Assembly (NCBI GenBank): GCA_021777835.1
Contig: JAJYDC010000007.1
Coordinates: forward strand, 1-64,000
DNA length: 64,000 nucleotides
Direction of reading: 5' to 3'
Source: Bacteroidota bacterium
GTDB taxonomy: Bacteria > Bacteroidota > Ignavibacteria > Ignavibacteriales > Ignavibacteriaceae
The position numbers and the translations under genes were made by a program. The notes below the pieces were generated by a model. That model worked only from the letters and a program-made list of their open reading frames with translations, was not told where the DNA came from and did no database searches. This document shows positions 54,302 through 62,972 of this stretch, piece after piece (position 1 is the stretch's first letter; each line of letters begins with the position of its first letter).

Positions 54302-55624
54302 ATGAATATCATTCAAATAGAACCGTTTAAAGTTTATAGTCATAACAATAAAATAGAAACACTTAAGAAATCCGGACTTGCAGCCATTGCAATAGGCTTT
54401 CTATTCTTTCTAATAAGTTTAACCGGAATTTCAAGTAAGCAGCCGCTTTTATTCTTTTTCTTGAGTTTCGGTTTAGTAACTGCAGGATCCATACTCTACT
54501 TTGCCATTCAAGTTAAAGAAGCTCCCGCAGGAATAAAAAATAATAGGATATTTTTTGATGCTATTACATCGCGCAAGTCAATCGCATGGATTCTAGGTAT
54601 TGTATTAACAGGCTTCTATATTCTGCTTTATTGGTATCCCGGTACATTACAAAATTTAGTAAATCTTATTAACCCGCTTAGCTATTTACTCCGAGGTCAA
54701 CCAGCAGACCGCTGGGTTCTTTACGGCACATTCTATACCACGGCAGTTATAATCATGGCAATTAGAATGATCGTGAAATACAGGAATAATCGTTATCAAA
54801 TTCTTCGATCAATATCCGTCAGCTTCTTTCAGTTAGGATTTTCATTTATAATCCCCGGCATACTCGTACGGTTAAACAAACCGGAATTTTATTTCAACTA
54901 TTTTTGGCCCTTAAAGTTTCAATATCTTTTCCCTGACGAAATAAAATATCTAACCTCAAGCGGCGGTGCTCTGGGTTATTTCATGATATTCTGGGGGGCT
55001 GCTATGCTAATAATTGCTACTCCAATCTTAACATACTTCTTTGGGAAACGCTGGTATTGCTCCTGGGTATGCGGTTGCGGAGGACTAGCCGAAACTGCAG
55101 GTGACCCGTTTAGGCAAAACTCGGATAAATCATTAAAGGCATGGAAACTTGAAAGGATATCAATTCACTCAGTATTAGTCTTTGTTGTTATTACTACAGG
55201 ATTGCTGTGGATTAACTCTGCATCAAACGGAAAAGTTCTGGGCTCAGTCTCTCAAGTTTTCGCAGAGTGGTATGGTTTTGTAATAGGCGCATTATTCTCG
55301 GGAATTATCGGAGTCGGTTTCTATCCAATATTCGGAAGTCGCGTGTGGTGCCGTTTTGGGTGTCCTATGGCCGCCACTTTAGGAATGCTTCAGAAATACT
55401 TTTCAAGGTTTAGAATAACAACGAACGGCGGGCAATGTATTTCCTGCGGTAATTGTTCCACCTACTGCGAAATGGGAATAGATGTAAAATGGTATGCACA
55501 GCGTGGACAAAATATTATTCGATCTTCATGTGTAGGATGCGGTATTTGCTCTGCTGTTTGCCCGAGAGGTGTTCTTAAATTAGAAAATCTTCCGCGCGCC
55601 GGAAGGTATAGTGAAGTTGACTAG
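54302..55624 (+). CDS. NapH/NosR-like membrane 4Fe-4S ferredoxin protein
   Basis: 440 residues with about six membrane helices. Two loop motifs of the family are present (YCSWVCGCGGLAETAGDP and WCRFGCPMAATLGML), then two classic 4Fe-4S motifs near the C-terminus (CISCGNCSTYCEMGID and CVGCGICSAVCPRG). This is the build of NapH, NosR C-terminal and RsxB-like electron-transfer proteins at the inner membrane. Context with a flavin oxidoreductase suggests electron flow between a cytoplasmic donor and the membrane or periplasm. Confidence 0.9.
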   Translation: MNIIQIEPFKVYSHNNKIETLKKSGLAAIAIGFLFFLISLTGISSKQPLLFFFLSFGLVTAGSILYFAIQVKEAPAGIKNNRIFFDAITSRKSIAWILGIVLTGFYILLYWYPGTLQNLVNLINPLSYLLRGQPADRWVLYGTFYTTAVIIMAIRMIVKYRNNRYQILRSISVSFFQLGFSFIIPGILVRLNKPEFYFNYFWPLKFQYLFPDEIKYLTSSGGALGYFMIFWGAAMLIIATPILTYFFGKRWYCSWVCGCGGLAETAGDPFRQNSDKSLKAWKLERISIHSVLVFVVITTGLLWINSASNGKVLGSVSQVFAEWYGFVIGALFSGIIGVGFYPIFGSRVWCRFGCPMAATLGMLQKYFSRFRITTNGGQCISCGNCSTYCEMGIDVKWYAQRGQNIIRSSCVGCGICSAVCPRGVLKLENLPRAGRYSEVD

Positions 55625-55647
55625 TTAATCATCCGAAAAAATATTTT

Positions 55648-56097
55648 ATGAAATTCTCTAATAATCATCTAAAGAAAATAATTTTGCTGATTTGGGCATT
55701 ATGGTTTTCAATTGTTTCCCTTACAAATATTTGTGATGCTCTAAGAAGCTTGGGCGTAATTCCTGAATGGTTCCGCTTTGTATCGGGAAATTTCCAATAC
55801 ATAAGTGCTGTAACTGCAATATATCTTTTCCCATACTGGCTCAATGCAATTCTATTTTTAGTCGTTATAATTTTAGAAGTAAGCACAAGCTTTCTCTTCT
55901 TCAAAGCATTCCTTAATGTAACTGTAAATAATGAAAATTTTATAGTACCGCCTTTTATTTTCAGCTTAATAATTTTCGGGGGATTCATGGTTATGGACGA
56001 AATATTCGTAGCGTACGACCGCATGGGAAACATTGAAACTACTCACCTTGGAATTTTAGTGGGATTACTTGCCTCGTATATCGCTGTAATAGACTAA
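55648..56097 (+). CDS. Four-helix membrane protein, unknown function
   Basis: 149 residues with four membrane helices (IILLIWALWFSIVSLTNI, YISAVTAIYLFPYWLNAI, FLVVIILEVSTSFLFFKAF, LGILVGLLASYIAVID). The segment EIFVAYDRMGNIETTH lies between helices 3 and 4. It resembles DoxX-like small membrane proteins only in size. It starts 23 bases after the ferredoxin gene, so it is probably a subunit or accessory of the same membrane unit. Confidence 0.72.
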   Translation: MKFSNNHLKKIILLIWALWFSIVSLTNICDALRSLGVIPEWFRFVSGNFQYISAVTAIYLFPYWLNAILFLVVIILEVSTSFLFFKAFLNVTVNNENFIVPPFIFSLIIFGGFMVMDEIFVAYDRMGNIETTHLGILVGLLASYIAVID

Positions 56098-56157
56098 TCA
56101 TGGCTTCTGTACACTTCCTAAAATTATGTTATAATTAATTTTTATAAGGGGCTAAAA

Positions 56158-56446
56158 TGTAAGGGTGAGTTAGCAATACTATCTGCTCTATTAGCTCAGT
56201 AAAATTGGATCCAGAGTTTGCCCAACATATTTTTAATATTATCATGAATCTGAAATGCGATTTCAAGCAGTAGCCTGAAAGTCGTTAGGGCTTTCAAATA
56301 ATTTGAATCTTATTTCGGATTTAGATACTAAAAATATTTATGGGCTTTCTCTACGTTTGGCATGTATCTTTGATGATATTGAAACAGTATATAATGCTCA
56401 ATTTGACTACTATAATATTAAGATAGATTATTTAAATCTCTCCTAG
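56158..56446 (+). pseudogene. Possible decayed gene remnant
   Basis: In this otherwise empty 531-base gap, two adjacent open stretches have protein-like composition but no usable start. From about 56170 the frame of ATG 56158 reads SSVKLDPEFAQHIFNIIMNL after two stops (TAA, TGA) and ends in TAG at 56271..56273. A second frame runs from 56279 to TAG 56444..56446, reading DLDTKNIYGLSLRLACIFDD. This looks like one small gene broken by stops and a frameshift. I do not recognise the family. The rest of the gap, 56098..56157 and 56447..56628, shows only AT-rich sequence. Confidence 0.3.
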
Positions 56447-56628
56447 TTATTCCAAATGTGTGAAATATGAATTTATGGCACTTTATAATTAGCTAAAGCT
56501 AATAATATTATATAGGGTGGTAAATTCAGCAAACGCATTATTAGAAAATCTAATTTATTACCCAAAAAAATCTTTTAAGTAAAGAAAAGTATCTTTAATT
56601 TTAGGCAAAGGTTTAACTGGGAAAGAAA

Positions 56629-58350
56629 ATGAAAGATAAAAATAAATTATTCGAAGTGCCTGAAATATCTTCTATTCAGGATATGCTATTAAAATCCGCC
56701 AGGAAATATCAAAACAAATTGGCTCTTGAAGATATTGCAGGAACACCAATATCAAAATTAACATACCAACAGCTTCTCGATAGTGTATTAAGGTTTGGTA
56801 ATGCATTAAAAAGCCTTGGAATAAACGAACGAACACATATTGGCGTTATCGGTGAAAATAGAGTTCAGTGGGGTATTACTTATTTGACTTCGATGGTGTT
56901 TAATCATGTAATTATACCAATAGATAAAAACCTGACTACCAATGAAATCTTGAATATAATACATGAATCGGAAGCTGAACTAATAGTCTTTTCAGGTGCA
57001 TTTGATTCGATTATGAGAGAAAAAATGCATCTAATAAAAAGAATGAAGCATTTTATAAGTATGGATTTGCTTACTGCAAAAGACGGATTCTTGTCTATGG
57101 TTGAAATGATAAACTCGACGAAGCCAGCGGAAACGTCAGAACTTCCGGAAATAATTACTAGTGATGTTGCAGAAATAATATTTACCTCCGGCTCGCTTGG
57201 AAGAGCGAAGGGAGTAATGCTAAGTCAGGGAAATTTGAAATCAAATTTAACTAGCATGGTAAGTATGCTTTTCATTTATCCGGAAGATAGATTCTTATCT
57301 GTGCTTCCAATGCACCATACGTATGAATGTACTTGTGGGTTTTTATGTCCCCTCTATTGCGGCTCTTCGGCTCATTATGCCCAGTCGCTTAAAACAGTGG
57401 TAGATGACCTTCAAAAAGTAAGAGCGACAATGCTTTTAGGTGTTCCTCTGCTATTTGATAAAATGTTCAAAAGAATATATAAATCAATAAACGAAGATAA
57501 AACTAAATCAAAAATAATAAGACCCTTGATCAAGCTTACTGATGTTGTCGAAAAGGTAGGATGGAAAAGCTTTAAGAAATTAGTCTTTAAGGAATTGCAT
57601 GAAAAGTTCGGTGGATCTATTAGAATCTTTATAGCAGGCGGTGCTGCCCCTGACCCTAAGGTAGCAAAAGGATTACGCGAATTCGGATTTAATTTTGTGC
57701 AAGGTTATGGCTTAACTGAAACATCTCCAATTTTAACTCTTAATAGATTGAATAATTTTAAAGATGACGCCGCCGGACTCCCCCTTCCTGGGGTTCAATT
57801 AAAAATTCGTAATCCTGATGCGAAAGGTATTGGCGAAATTTTCACTAAAGCACCCAATGTAATGTTAGGTTATTATAAAAATGAAAAGTTAACGGAAGAT
57901 TCTTTTGAAGATGGCTGGTTTAAGACCGGAGACGTAGGGTTTATTGATAATGATGGATTTCTTCATATAAGCGGTAGAAAGAAAAATGTTATCATTGCAA
58001 AGAACGGGGAAAATGTTTTCCCGGAGGAAATCGAAGATATTTTGAATCGAAGTCCCTATGTCTTGGAGTCATTAGTATACGGCGAAAAAGATCCCAAGCA
58101 CGATGAAATTATTGCAGTACAACTAGTAACTGATGCAGAAGCTTTTATTGAATATTCCGAAAATAATAATATTCCCATAACAGAAGAATTAGTACAGCAA
58201 ACAATTTCAAAAGTAATAAAAGACGTAAATAAGGAACTACCAGCATTTAAACAGATAAAGAAATTTTATGTGCGACAGGCCGAATTTGAAAAGACTACCA
58301 CACAAAAAATTAAGAGGTATTTGGTATCCAACGAAAACGGAAATTCATAG
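56629..58350 (+). CDS. AMP-forming acyl-CoA synthetase (long-chain fatty acid type)
   Basis: 573 residues of the ANL superfamily. The P-loop motif appears as FTSGSLGRAKGVMLSQGN, altered from the usual TSGTTGxPKG. Later motifs are GYGLTETSPILT, GWFKTGDVGFID and the A10 lysine region TTTQKIKRYL. It activates a fatty acid to acyl-CoA. ATG start without SD. It stands alone, so its pathway is not read from context. Confidence 0.88.
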   Translation: MKDKNKLFEVPEISSIQDMLLKSARKYQNKLALEDIAGTPISKLTYQQLLDSVLRFGNALKSLGINERTHIGVIGENRVQWGITYLTSMVFNHVIIPIDKNLTTNEILNIIHESEAELIVFSGAFDSIMREKMHLIKRMKHFISMDLLTAKDGFLSMVEMINSTKPAETSELPEIITSDVAEIIFTSGSLGRAKGVMLSQGNLKSNLTSMVSMLFIYPEDRFLSVLPMHHTYECTCGFLCPLYCGSSAHYAQSLKTVVDDLQKVRATMLLGVPLLFDKMFKRIYKSINEDKTKSKIIRPLIKLTDVVEKVGWKSFKKLVFKELHEKFGGSIRIFIAGGAAPDPKVAKGLREFGFNFVQGYGLTETSPILTLNRLNNFKDDAAGLPLPGVQLKIRNPDAKGIGEIFTKAPNVMLGYYKNEKLTEDSFEDGWFKTGDVGFIDNDGFLHISGRKKNVIIAKNGENVFPEEIEDILNRSPYVLESLVYGEKDPKHDEIIAVQLVTDAEAFIEYSENNNIPITEELVQQTISKVIKDVNKELPAFKQIKKFYVRQAEFEKTTTQKIKRYLVSNENGNS

Positions 58351-58399
58351 TCATTAAACAAAATAGTACGGAATTATAAATAAATTAGAATAATATTTT

Positions 58400-59005
58400 T
58401 CATTCAGAATTCTTCTTCCTTTTTGACCAAAAACTCTTTATTATGAAGAAAATAATCAATACTGCCGCGGCAACTGCAGAAGCTGTTGCCAAATGATGCT
58501 CAAATGCTGGAAGAATCCTTTTCCAATGATCACCAAAGAAATAACCTATTGAAATAAATGTAGCAGTCCATATAAAAGCGCCGCTATATGCAAAAATCGC
58601 AAACTCCCACATTGATAATTCGGAAGTCCCAGCAAAAATCGCAATTATATGTCTAACTCCGGGAATAAAATATCCGACTAATAAAGTCCACCTGCCTATT
58701 TTTTCAAACCAGTTGTGCGCAATCTTTAATTTTCCTTCAGTAACATGAATGAATCTACCATATTTAATTATAAAATGATGCCCAAAAGTACTCCCAATCG
58801 CATAGCTAATAGATATACCGCAAACACTCCCTAAGTATGCTGCAATAAAAGTAGGTATAAGGTGGAGATGCCCTTTGTAAACTAAATAACCTGATAAAGT
58901 CAGTAAGGTTTCATCTGGAATCGGAAGACCAACAATTCCAAAAACCAGAAGGGAGAAAATTCCAAAGTAACCGTAGTGACTAATCCAAAAATAAAAATCA
59001 TTCAT
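58400..59005 (-). CDS. DedA/SNARE-associated family membrane protein
   Basis: 201 residues, about five to six helices, with the DedA motifs GLPIPDETLLTLSGYLVYKG, WTLLVGYFIPGVRHIIAIFAGTS and WTATFISIGYFFGDHW. These proteins act in membrane potential, lipid carrier recycling or phospholipid flipping. It converges with the acyl-CoA synthetase gene and diverges from the lipoprotein gene. Confidence 0.93.
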   Translation of the reverse strand: MNDFYFWISHYGYFGIFSLLVFGIVGLPIPDETLLTLSGYLVYKGHLHLIPTFIAAYLGSVCGISISYAIGSTFGHHFIIKYGRFIHVTEGKLKIAHNWFEKIGRWTLLVGYFIPGVRHIIAIFAGTSELSMWEFAIFAYSGAFIWTATFISIGYFFGDHWKRILPAFEHHLATASAVAAAVLIIFFIIKSFWSKRKKNSE

Positions 59006-59172
59006 AAAAAAATTAGTTTATAGAGAAAAACTTGATTTGATAAAATAATTCATTTATAAATTTAAACAGCAAAAAAAAGAAAACAAATTTCAGACATTCG
59101 GAGTTTGTATCTGTCTTTGATATATTTAACATAATAAATAAGAATAATTATTCAATTTTAATGGTAATTCAT

Positions 59173-59871
59173 ATGAAACGCATAATTTTAGTAATAACGG
59201 TTATAGCCTTATTCGGTTTAACTTCGTGCTCAAAGAAAAACGATAACAATCAACCCGTTCAGAATCTTCCTGCCGGTACTCACGCGGTAAAAGTATTAGA
59301 GAACATGGATGCAGCTGGTTACACTTATCTTCATGTTGATGAAAACGGAAATCAATATTGGATTGCGGCTCCGCAAACGCAAGTAAAAAAAGGTGACATC
59401 GTATATTATTCTCAAGGTATGGAAATGAAAAATTTTCATAGCAATACATTGAACAGAACATTTGACTCAATATTTTTTGTCCAAAGCATATCTAATGAGC
59501 CTAATAGTAATACAGTAACGGCAGCTCATTCTCAAGCGCTAAATATTCCCAAAGAGCAAATCTCAATTACTCAATTAAAGGGTGGTAAGACAATAGCTGA
59601 AATATTTTCTCAGGCACAATCGCTTGAAGGAAAAACAGTTCGGCTTAAGGGTAAGGTGGTTAAATTTAATCCAAATATTCTTGACCGTAATTGGATTCAT
59701 ATTCAGGACGGAACGGCTTCCGGTAACAATTTCGATCTCTTAGTAACAAGCAAAGAAACTGTACAAGTCGGAGACGTTATAACCGTTCAAGGTACTGTAG
59801 CTATCAATAAGGACTTTGGAGCAGGTTACTCTTATCCTGTCATGATTGAAAATGCTAAGATAATTCGATGA
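59173..59871 (+). CDS. Lipoprotein with C-terminal OB-fold domain
   Basis: About 232 residues. Lipobox FGLTSC (Cys near residue 18 from the ATG at 59173, preferred to the ATG 12 bases earlier). Two parts follow: an N-terminal half (residues 35-110, TYLHVDENGNQYWIAAPQ) and a C-terminal OB-like fold (VRLKGKVVKFNPNILDRNWIHIQDGTAS, VGDVITVQGTVAIN). OB-fold lipoproteins of this kind occur next to respiratory and heme genes. The function is not recognised. Single gene, with about 460 bases of non-coding sequence after it. Confidence 0.72.
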   Translation: MKRIILVITVIALFGLTSCSKKNDNNQPVQNLPAGTHAVKVLENMDAAGYTYLHVDENGNQYWIAAPQTQVKKGDIVYYSQGMEMKNFHSNTLNRTFDSIFFVQSISNEPNSNTVTAAHSQALNIPKEQISITQLKGGKTIAEIFSQAQSLEGKTVRLKGKVVKFNPNILDRNWIHIQDGTASGNNFDLLVTSKETVQVGDVITVQGTVAINKDFGAGYSYPVMIENAKIIR

Positions 59872-60332
59872 ACAAAAAAGCTGTTAAATTATTCTGACGA
59901 ACAATTTCAAATAGGGTAAATGCAAATAAAATATTAGTAATTAGAATTTCTAATTGTAATAAATTTAACTATTTTGTAATATAATTTCATATATTACATC
60001 AAATATAAATATATTGCCACCAATATTGACTTTTAAGTAATTTTTCATGACGTTTATTTATATATTTTAACTGTACAAGTTTATTTCAAAGAGCAAAGGC
60101 AATATTTTAATTACTTTCAATTTCACTAATGCTTTTCCTCTAATAATAATTTTTATTTAGTTAAGAATGAAATTAACGAATACCTAAAACTTAAATAGAG
60201 CAATGCGTGTTGTCAATTTAACCCATCTTTAATAAGATTTAATTTTTTAGCTAATAAAAATATTATTTGATCTAAGAAATTAAAATTTTATGGTGATATT
60301 ATTAAAAAAGCAAAAGTTACAACCTTTTAGAA
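59872..60332. other. AT-rich intergenic region
   Basis: About 460 very AT-rich bases before the OmpR-type kinase gene. No ORF with a start and SD and no RNA signature is visible. Confidence 0.35.
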
Positions 60333-61901
60333 ATGAAAAAACCTTACAGAAAGATTATTCCGCTTTTAATTATAATAATTCTTGTACCAACCATTATTCT
60401 ATCTCTCTATCAAATATCATCTCTAAATCAAAGCGAAAAAAACATTGAAAAGGTTTATACAAGCGAACTCAATACAATTCTTGGTTCTATAAATGAGTAT
60501 GTTGGCGACTATATAACCGATTGGGCAAGAGAGACAAATTTGTTTGTCCTTGAATCAAGAAATGGTAATGATGTAACTTTTAAGGAATATGTAAAGAAAT
60601 TTCTAATTCAAAGTCGCTCAATAAATATGCTGGTAACCTCTGACATTAATGTTACAAGTGACCTGCAAATTATTTCGAATAATCCAGACACTTTGCCAAT
60701 AAATATTAGAGAGAACATTAAAAACATCTTAAAGATTAATTATTCCAAGATTAAGACTTTAATCGAGCAAAAGCGATCTGGCATTAGAAATATTGTAGCA
60801 ATCAAGAATAATTTAATTGGAAATAATGTTTTAATAATATTTCTGCTGCAATTGCCTGAAGAGAAAAACGAAATATGTGGCTTTTTGATTAATCCGGAAA
60901 ATTTCATTAAATGGAATCTATCGTGGAAGTTGAAATCAATTACCGGGAATGAATTTGTAGTTGCGGTCTCAGATCAAAACAATACACGAATATTCTCTAC
61001 TGGAGAGGATTCTTCTGCAACAATTGAACAACAAGCAAACATAAATTTTTTACCGGGTTATACAGTTAATATATTATTAAAAGGTGTAACAATTTCAAGT
61101 TTGGTCAAAGAAAGATCGATAAGAAATCTTATTTTAATTTCTCTAATTAACTTATTTCTGATAATAGGACTTTGGTTTGTACTTAAAAATTTCAGAAAAG
61201 AAACGGAGCTATCTAATCAGCAAACAAATTTTGTTGCGAATGTTTCACATGAACTGCGCACTCCGCTTTCATTAATAAATCTCTTTTCCGAGACTCTTGT
61301 GATGGGCAGAGTTAAAGAAAGAGAAAAAGAATTGGAATATTTCAAAATCATAAATGATGAAAGTAATCGACTAAGTAGGATTGTTGAGAAAGTACTGAGG
61401 TTTCGTTCGATTGAAGAAAATAAAGAAAAATATAGCTTTACAACTGAAGATATAAATTCACTCATTGAAAATGTACTTCAGGCATATAGCTATCAAATAG
61501 AAAATAGCAATTTTAAAATTAGATTTGAAGCAGGCGCTAATTTACCGGAAATACAAATTGATAAAGAAGCCGTGATTGAAGTCGTAATTAACCTTTTGGA
61601 TAATGCAATGAAATATAGCAATGATAGAAAGGAAATTATTGTTACAACCGGTCTTGAAAGGGAATTTGTGTATTTAAAAGTTAAAGATTTCGGGCTAGGA
61701 ATATCTTCTGCAAATCAGAGAAAGATATTTGAGAAATTTTACAGAGTACAAGATGGTTTAGCAAAAGATAAAAGAGGAACTGGGTTAGGGTTGACAATTG
61801 TTAAAAGTATAATGGATGCTCATCAGGGCAGGATTGAAGTTGAAAGTAGTGAAGGAAAGGGCAGTTGTTTTACGCTAAAATTTAGGAGCAACAATGTATA
61901 G
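60333..61901 (+). CDS. Membrane sensor histidine kinase (HisKA type)
   Basis: 522 residues. Two membrane helices (about residues 8-26 and 268-290) flank a periplasmic sensing domain of about 240 residues. The dimerisation helix carries His306 in VANVSHELRTPLSLINLFSE, then the HATPase N box EVVINLLDNAMKYS, G1 KDFGLGISS and G2 GTGLGLTIVKSI. No HAMP domain is evident. It pairs with the OmpR-type regulator 89 bases downstream. Confidence 0.92.
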   Translation: MKKPYRKIIPLLIIIILVPTIILSLYQISSLNQSEKNIEKVYTSELNTILGSINEYVGDYITDWARETNLFVLESRNGNDVTFKEYVKKFLIQSRSINMLVTSDINVTSDLQIISNNPDTLPINIRENIKNILKINYSKIKTLIEQKRSGIRNIVAIKNNLIGNNVLIIFLLQLPEEKNEICGFLINPENFIKWNLSWKLKSITGNEFVVAVSDQNNTRIFSTGEDSSATIEQQANINFLPGYTVNILLKGVTISSLVKERSIRNLILISLINLFLIIGLWFVLKNFRKETELSNQQTNFVANVSHELRTPLSLINLFSETLVMGRVKEREKELEYFKIINDESNRLSRIVEKVLRFRSIEENKEKYSFTTEDINSLIENVLQAYSYQIENSNFKIRFEAGANLPEIQIDKEAVIEVVINLLDNAMKYSNDRKEIIVTTGLEREFVYLKVKDFGLGISSANQRKIFEKFYRVQDGLAKDKRGTGLGLTIVKSIMDAHQGRIEVESSEGKGSCFTLKFRSNNV

Positions 61902-61990
61902 AGAAATTTGTATTAAAGGATCACTACTAAAATACAGAGATAATTATTATTTTATGTTGCAAAATATTTCAAATTAGTTAAGGAGTCAAA

Positions 61991-62683
61991 ATGCCGGTAA
62001 TATTAATAGTTGAAGATGAACCAAATATGGTAGTAGGATTAAAAGATAATTTTGAACTTGAAGGCTATAAGGTTGAAACCGCACGCGAAGGTGAATCCGG
62101 ATTAAAAAAAATTTTAGATAATAACTATGATTTAATTATTCTTGACGTTATGCTCCCCAATATTTCGGGATTTGAAATTTGTAAAACTGTAAGAAAAAAG
62201 GGAAACGACACGCCGATTATATTATTAACTGCAAGGGGCGAAGAACTCGACCGAGTATTAGGACTCGAGCTTGGGGCAGATGACTACGTAACTAAACCTT
62301 TTAGCGTAAGAGAATTAATAGCAAGAATGAAGGCTATACTTCGGCGAAGAGAAAACACAATTCAGCCAAATGAAAAAAGCAATAAGGATGTTCGGATAGG
62401 AAAACTCGTTGTTAACTTTGCTTCATATAATGCCTTTAACGATGAAGGTTCTGTTCAAATGTCATATAAAGAATTCGAAATTCTAAATTTGTTGTGGTCA
62501 AAAAAGAATTTTACTGTCAGTAGAGACGAGATTTTAAGAGTAGTTTGGGGATTTGACGAGAACCCTACAACAAGGACAATAGATAACTTCATTGTGAAGC
62601 TTCGTCAAAAAATTGAAGATAATCCGGATCGTCCTAAAACGATTTTAACTGTTCATGGGATAGGATATAAAGTTATTGGTTGA
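61991..62683 (+). CDS. OmpR/PhoB-family response regulator
   Basis: 230 residues: receiver with Asp52 (LIILDVMLPNISGFEIC), switch Lys in TKPFSVREL, and a winged-helix domain (SYKEFEILNLLWSKKNFTVS, TRTIDNFIVKLRQKIEDNP, TVHGIGYKVIG). SD AAGGAG precedes the ATG. The kinase gene ahead is its likely partner; the TonB-dependent receptor gene 290 bases downstream is a plausible target. Confidence 0.95.
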   Translation: MPVILIVEDEPNMVVGLKDNFELEGYKVETAREGESGLKKILDNNYDLIILDVMLPNISGFEICKTVRKKGNDTPIILLTARGEELDRVLGLELGADDYVTKPFSVRELIARMKAILRRRENTIQPNEKSNKDVRIGKLVVNFASYNAFNDEGSVQMSYKEFEILNLLWSKKNFTVSRDEILRVVWGFDENPTTRTIDNFIVKLRQKIEDNPDRPKTILTVHGIGYKVIG

Positions 62684-62704
62684 CAATTGCTTGCAATTAT
62701 CAAT
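62681..62704. repeat. Palindrome overlapping the end of the response-regulator gene
   Basis: Inverted repeat TTGACAATTGC, two-base loop, GCAATTATCAA (one mismatch), running over the TGA stop. Another AATTG follows. It may be a weak terminator or a regulator site upstream of the receptor gene. No T-run is present. The remaining leader to 62972 also holds a small stem (ACAAG and CTTGT, near 62857..62872). Confidence 0.35.
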
Positions 62705-62972
62705 TGTATCAAATTAAACAGTATAATCGTAAATTAAATACTCAATAAATTTTTGTAAACTAATAGGCAAAAAACCGTTCATCATAAAAAAAATACTCTT
62801 TAGACCCTTACGGAAGCGTATTTGGCTTAAAAATAAAGTCGTCGTGACAATATTTTACAAGTTTTTACTTGTTGGTGACACCCTTTATCGTTTAACTCTC
62901 TATTTTTTTGCACATTAGTTACAATTAAATAATCAATACAGTAACAAAACAATCCATATAAGGAGAAGCGAT

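Noticed and set aside
56180-56220. A tRNA-like string (TTAGCTCAG) in the gap after the four-helix protein gene
   Set aside because: No acceptor stem, T arm or anticodon loop can be built around it.
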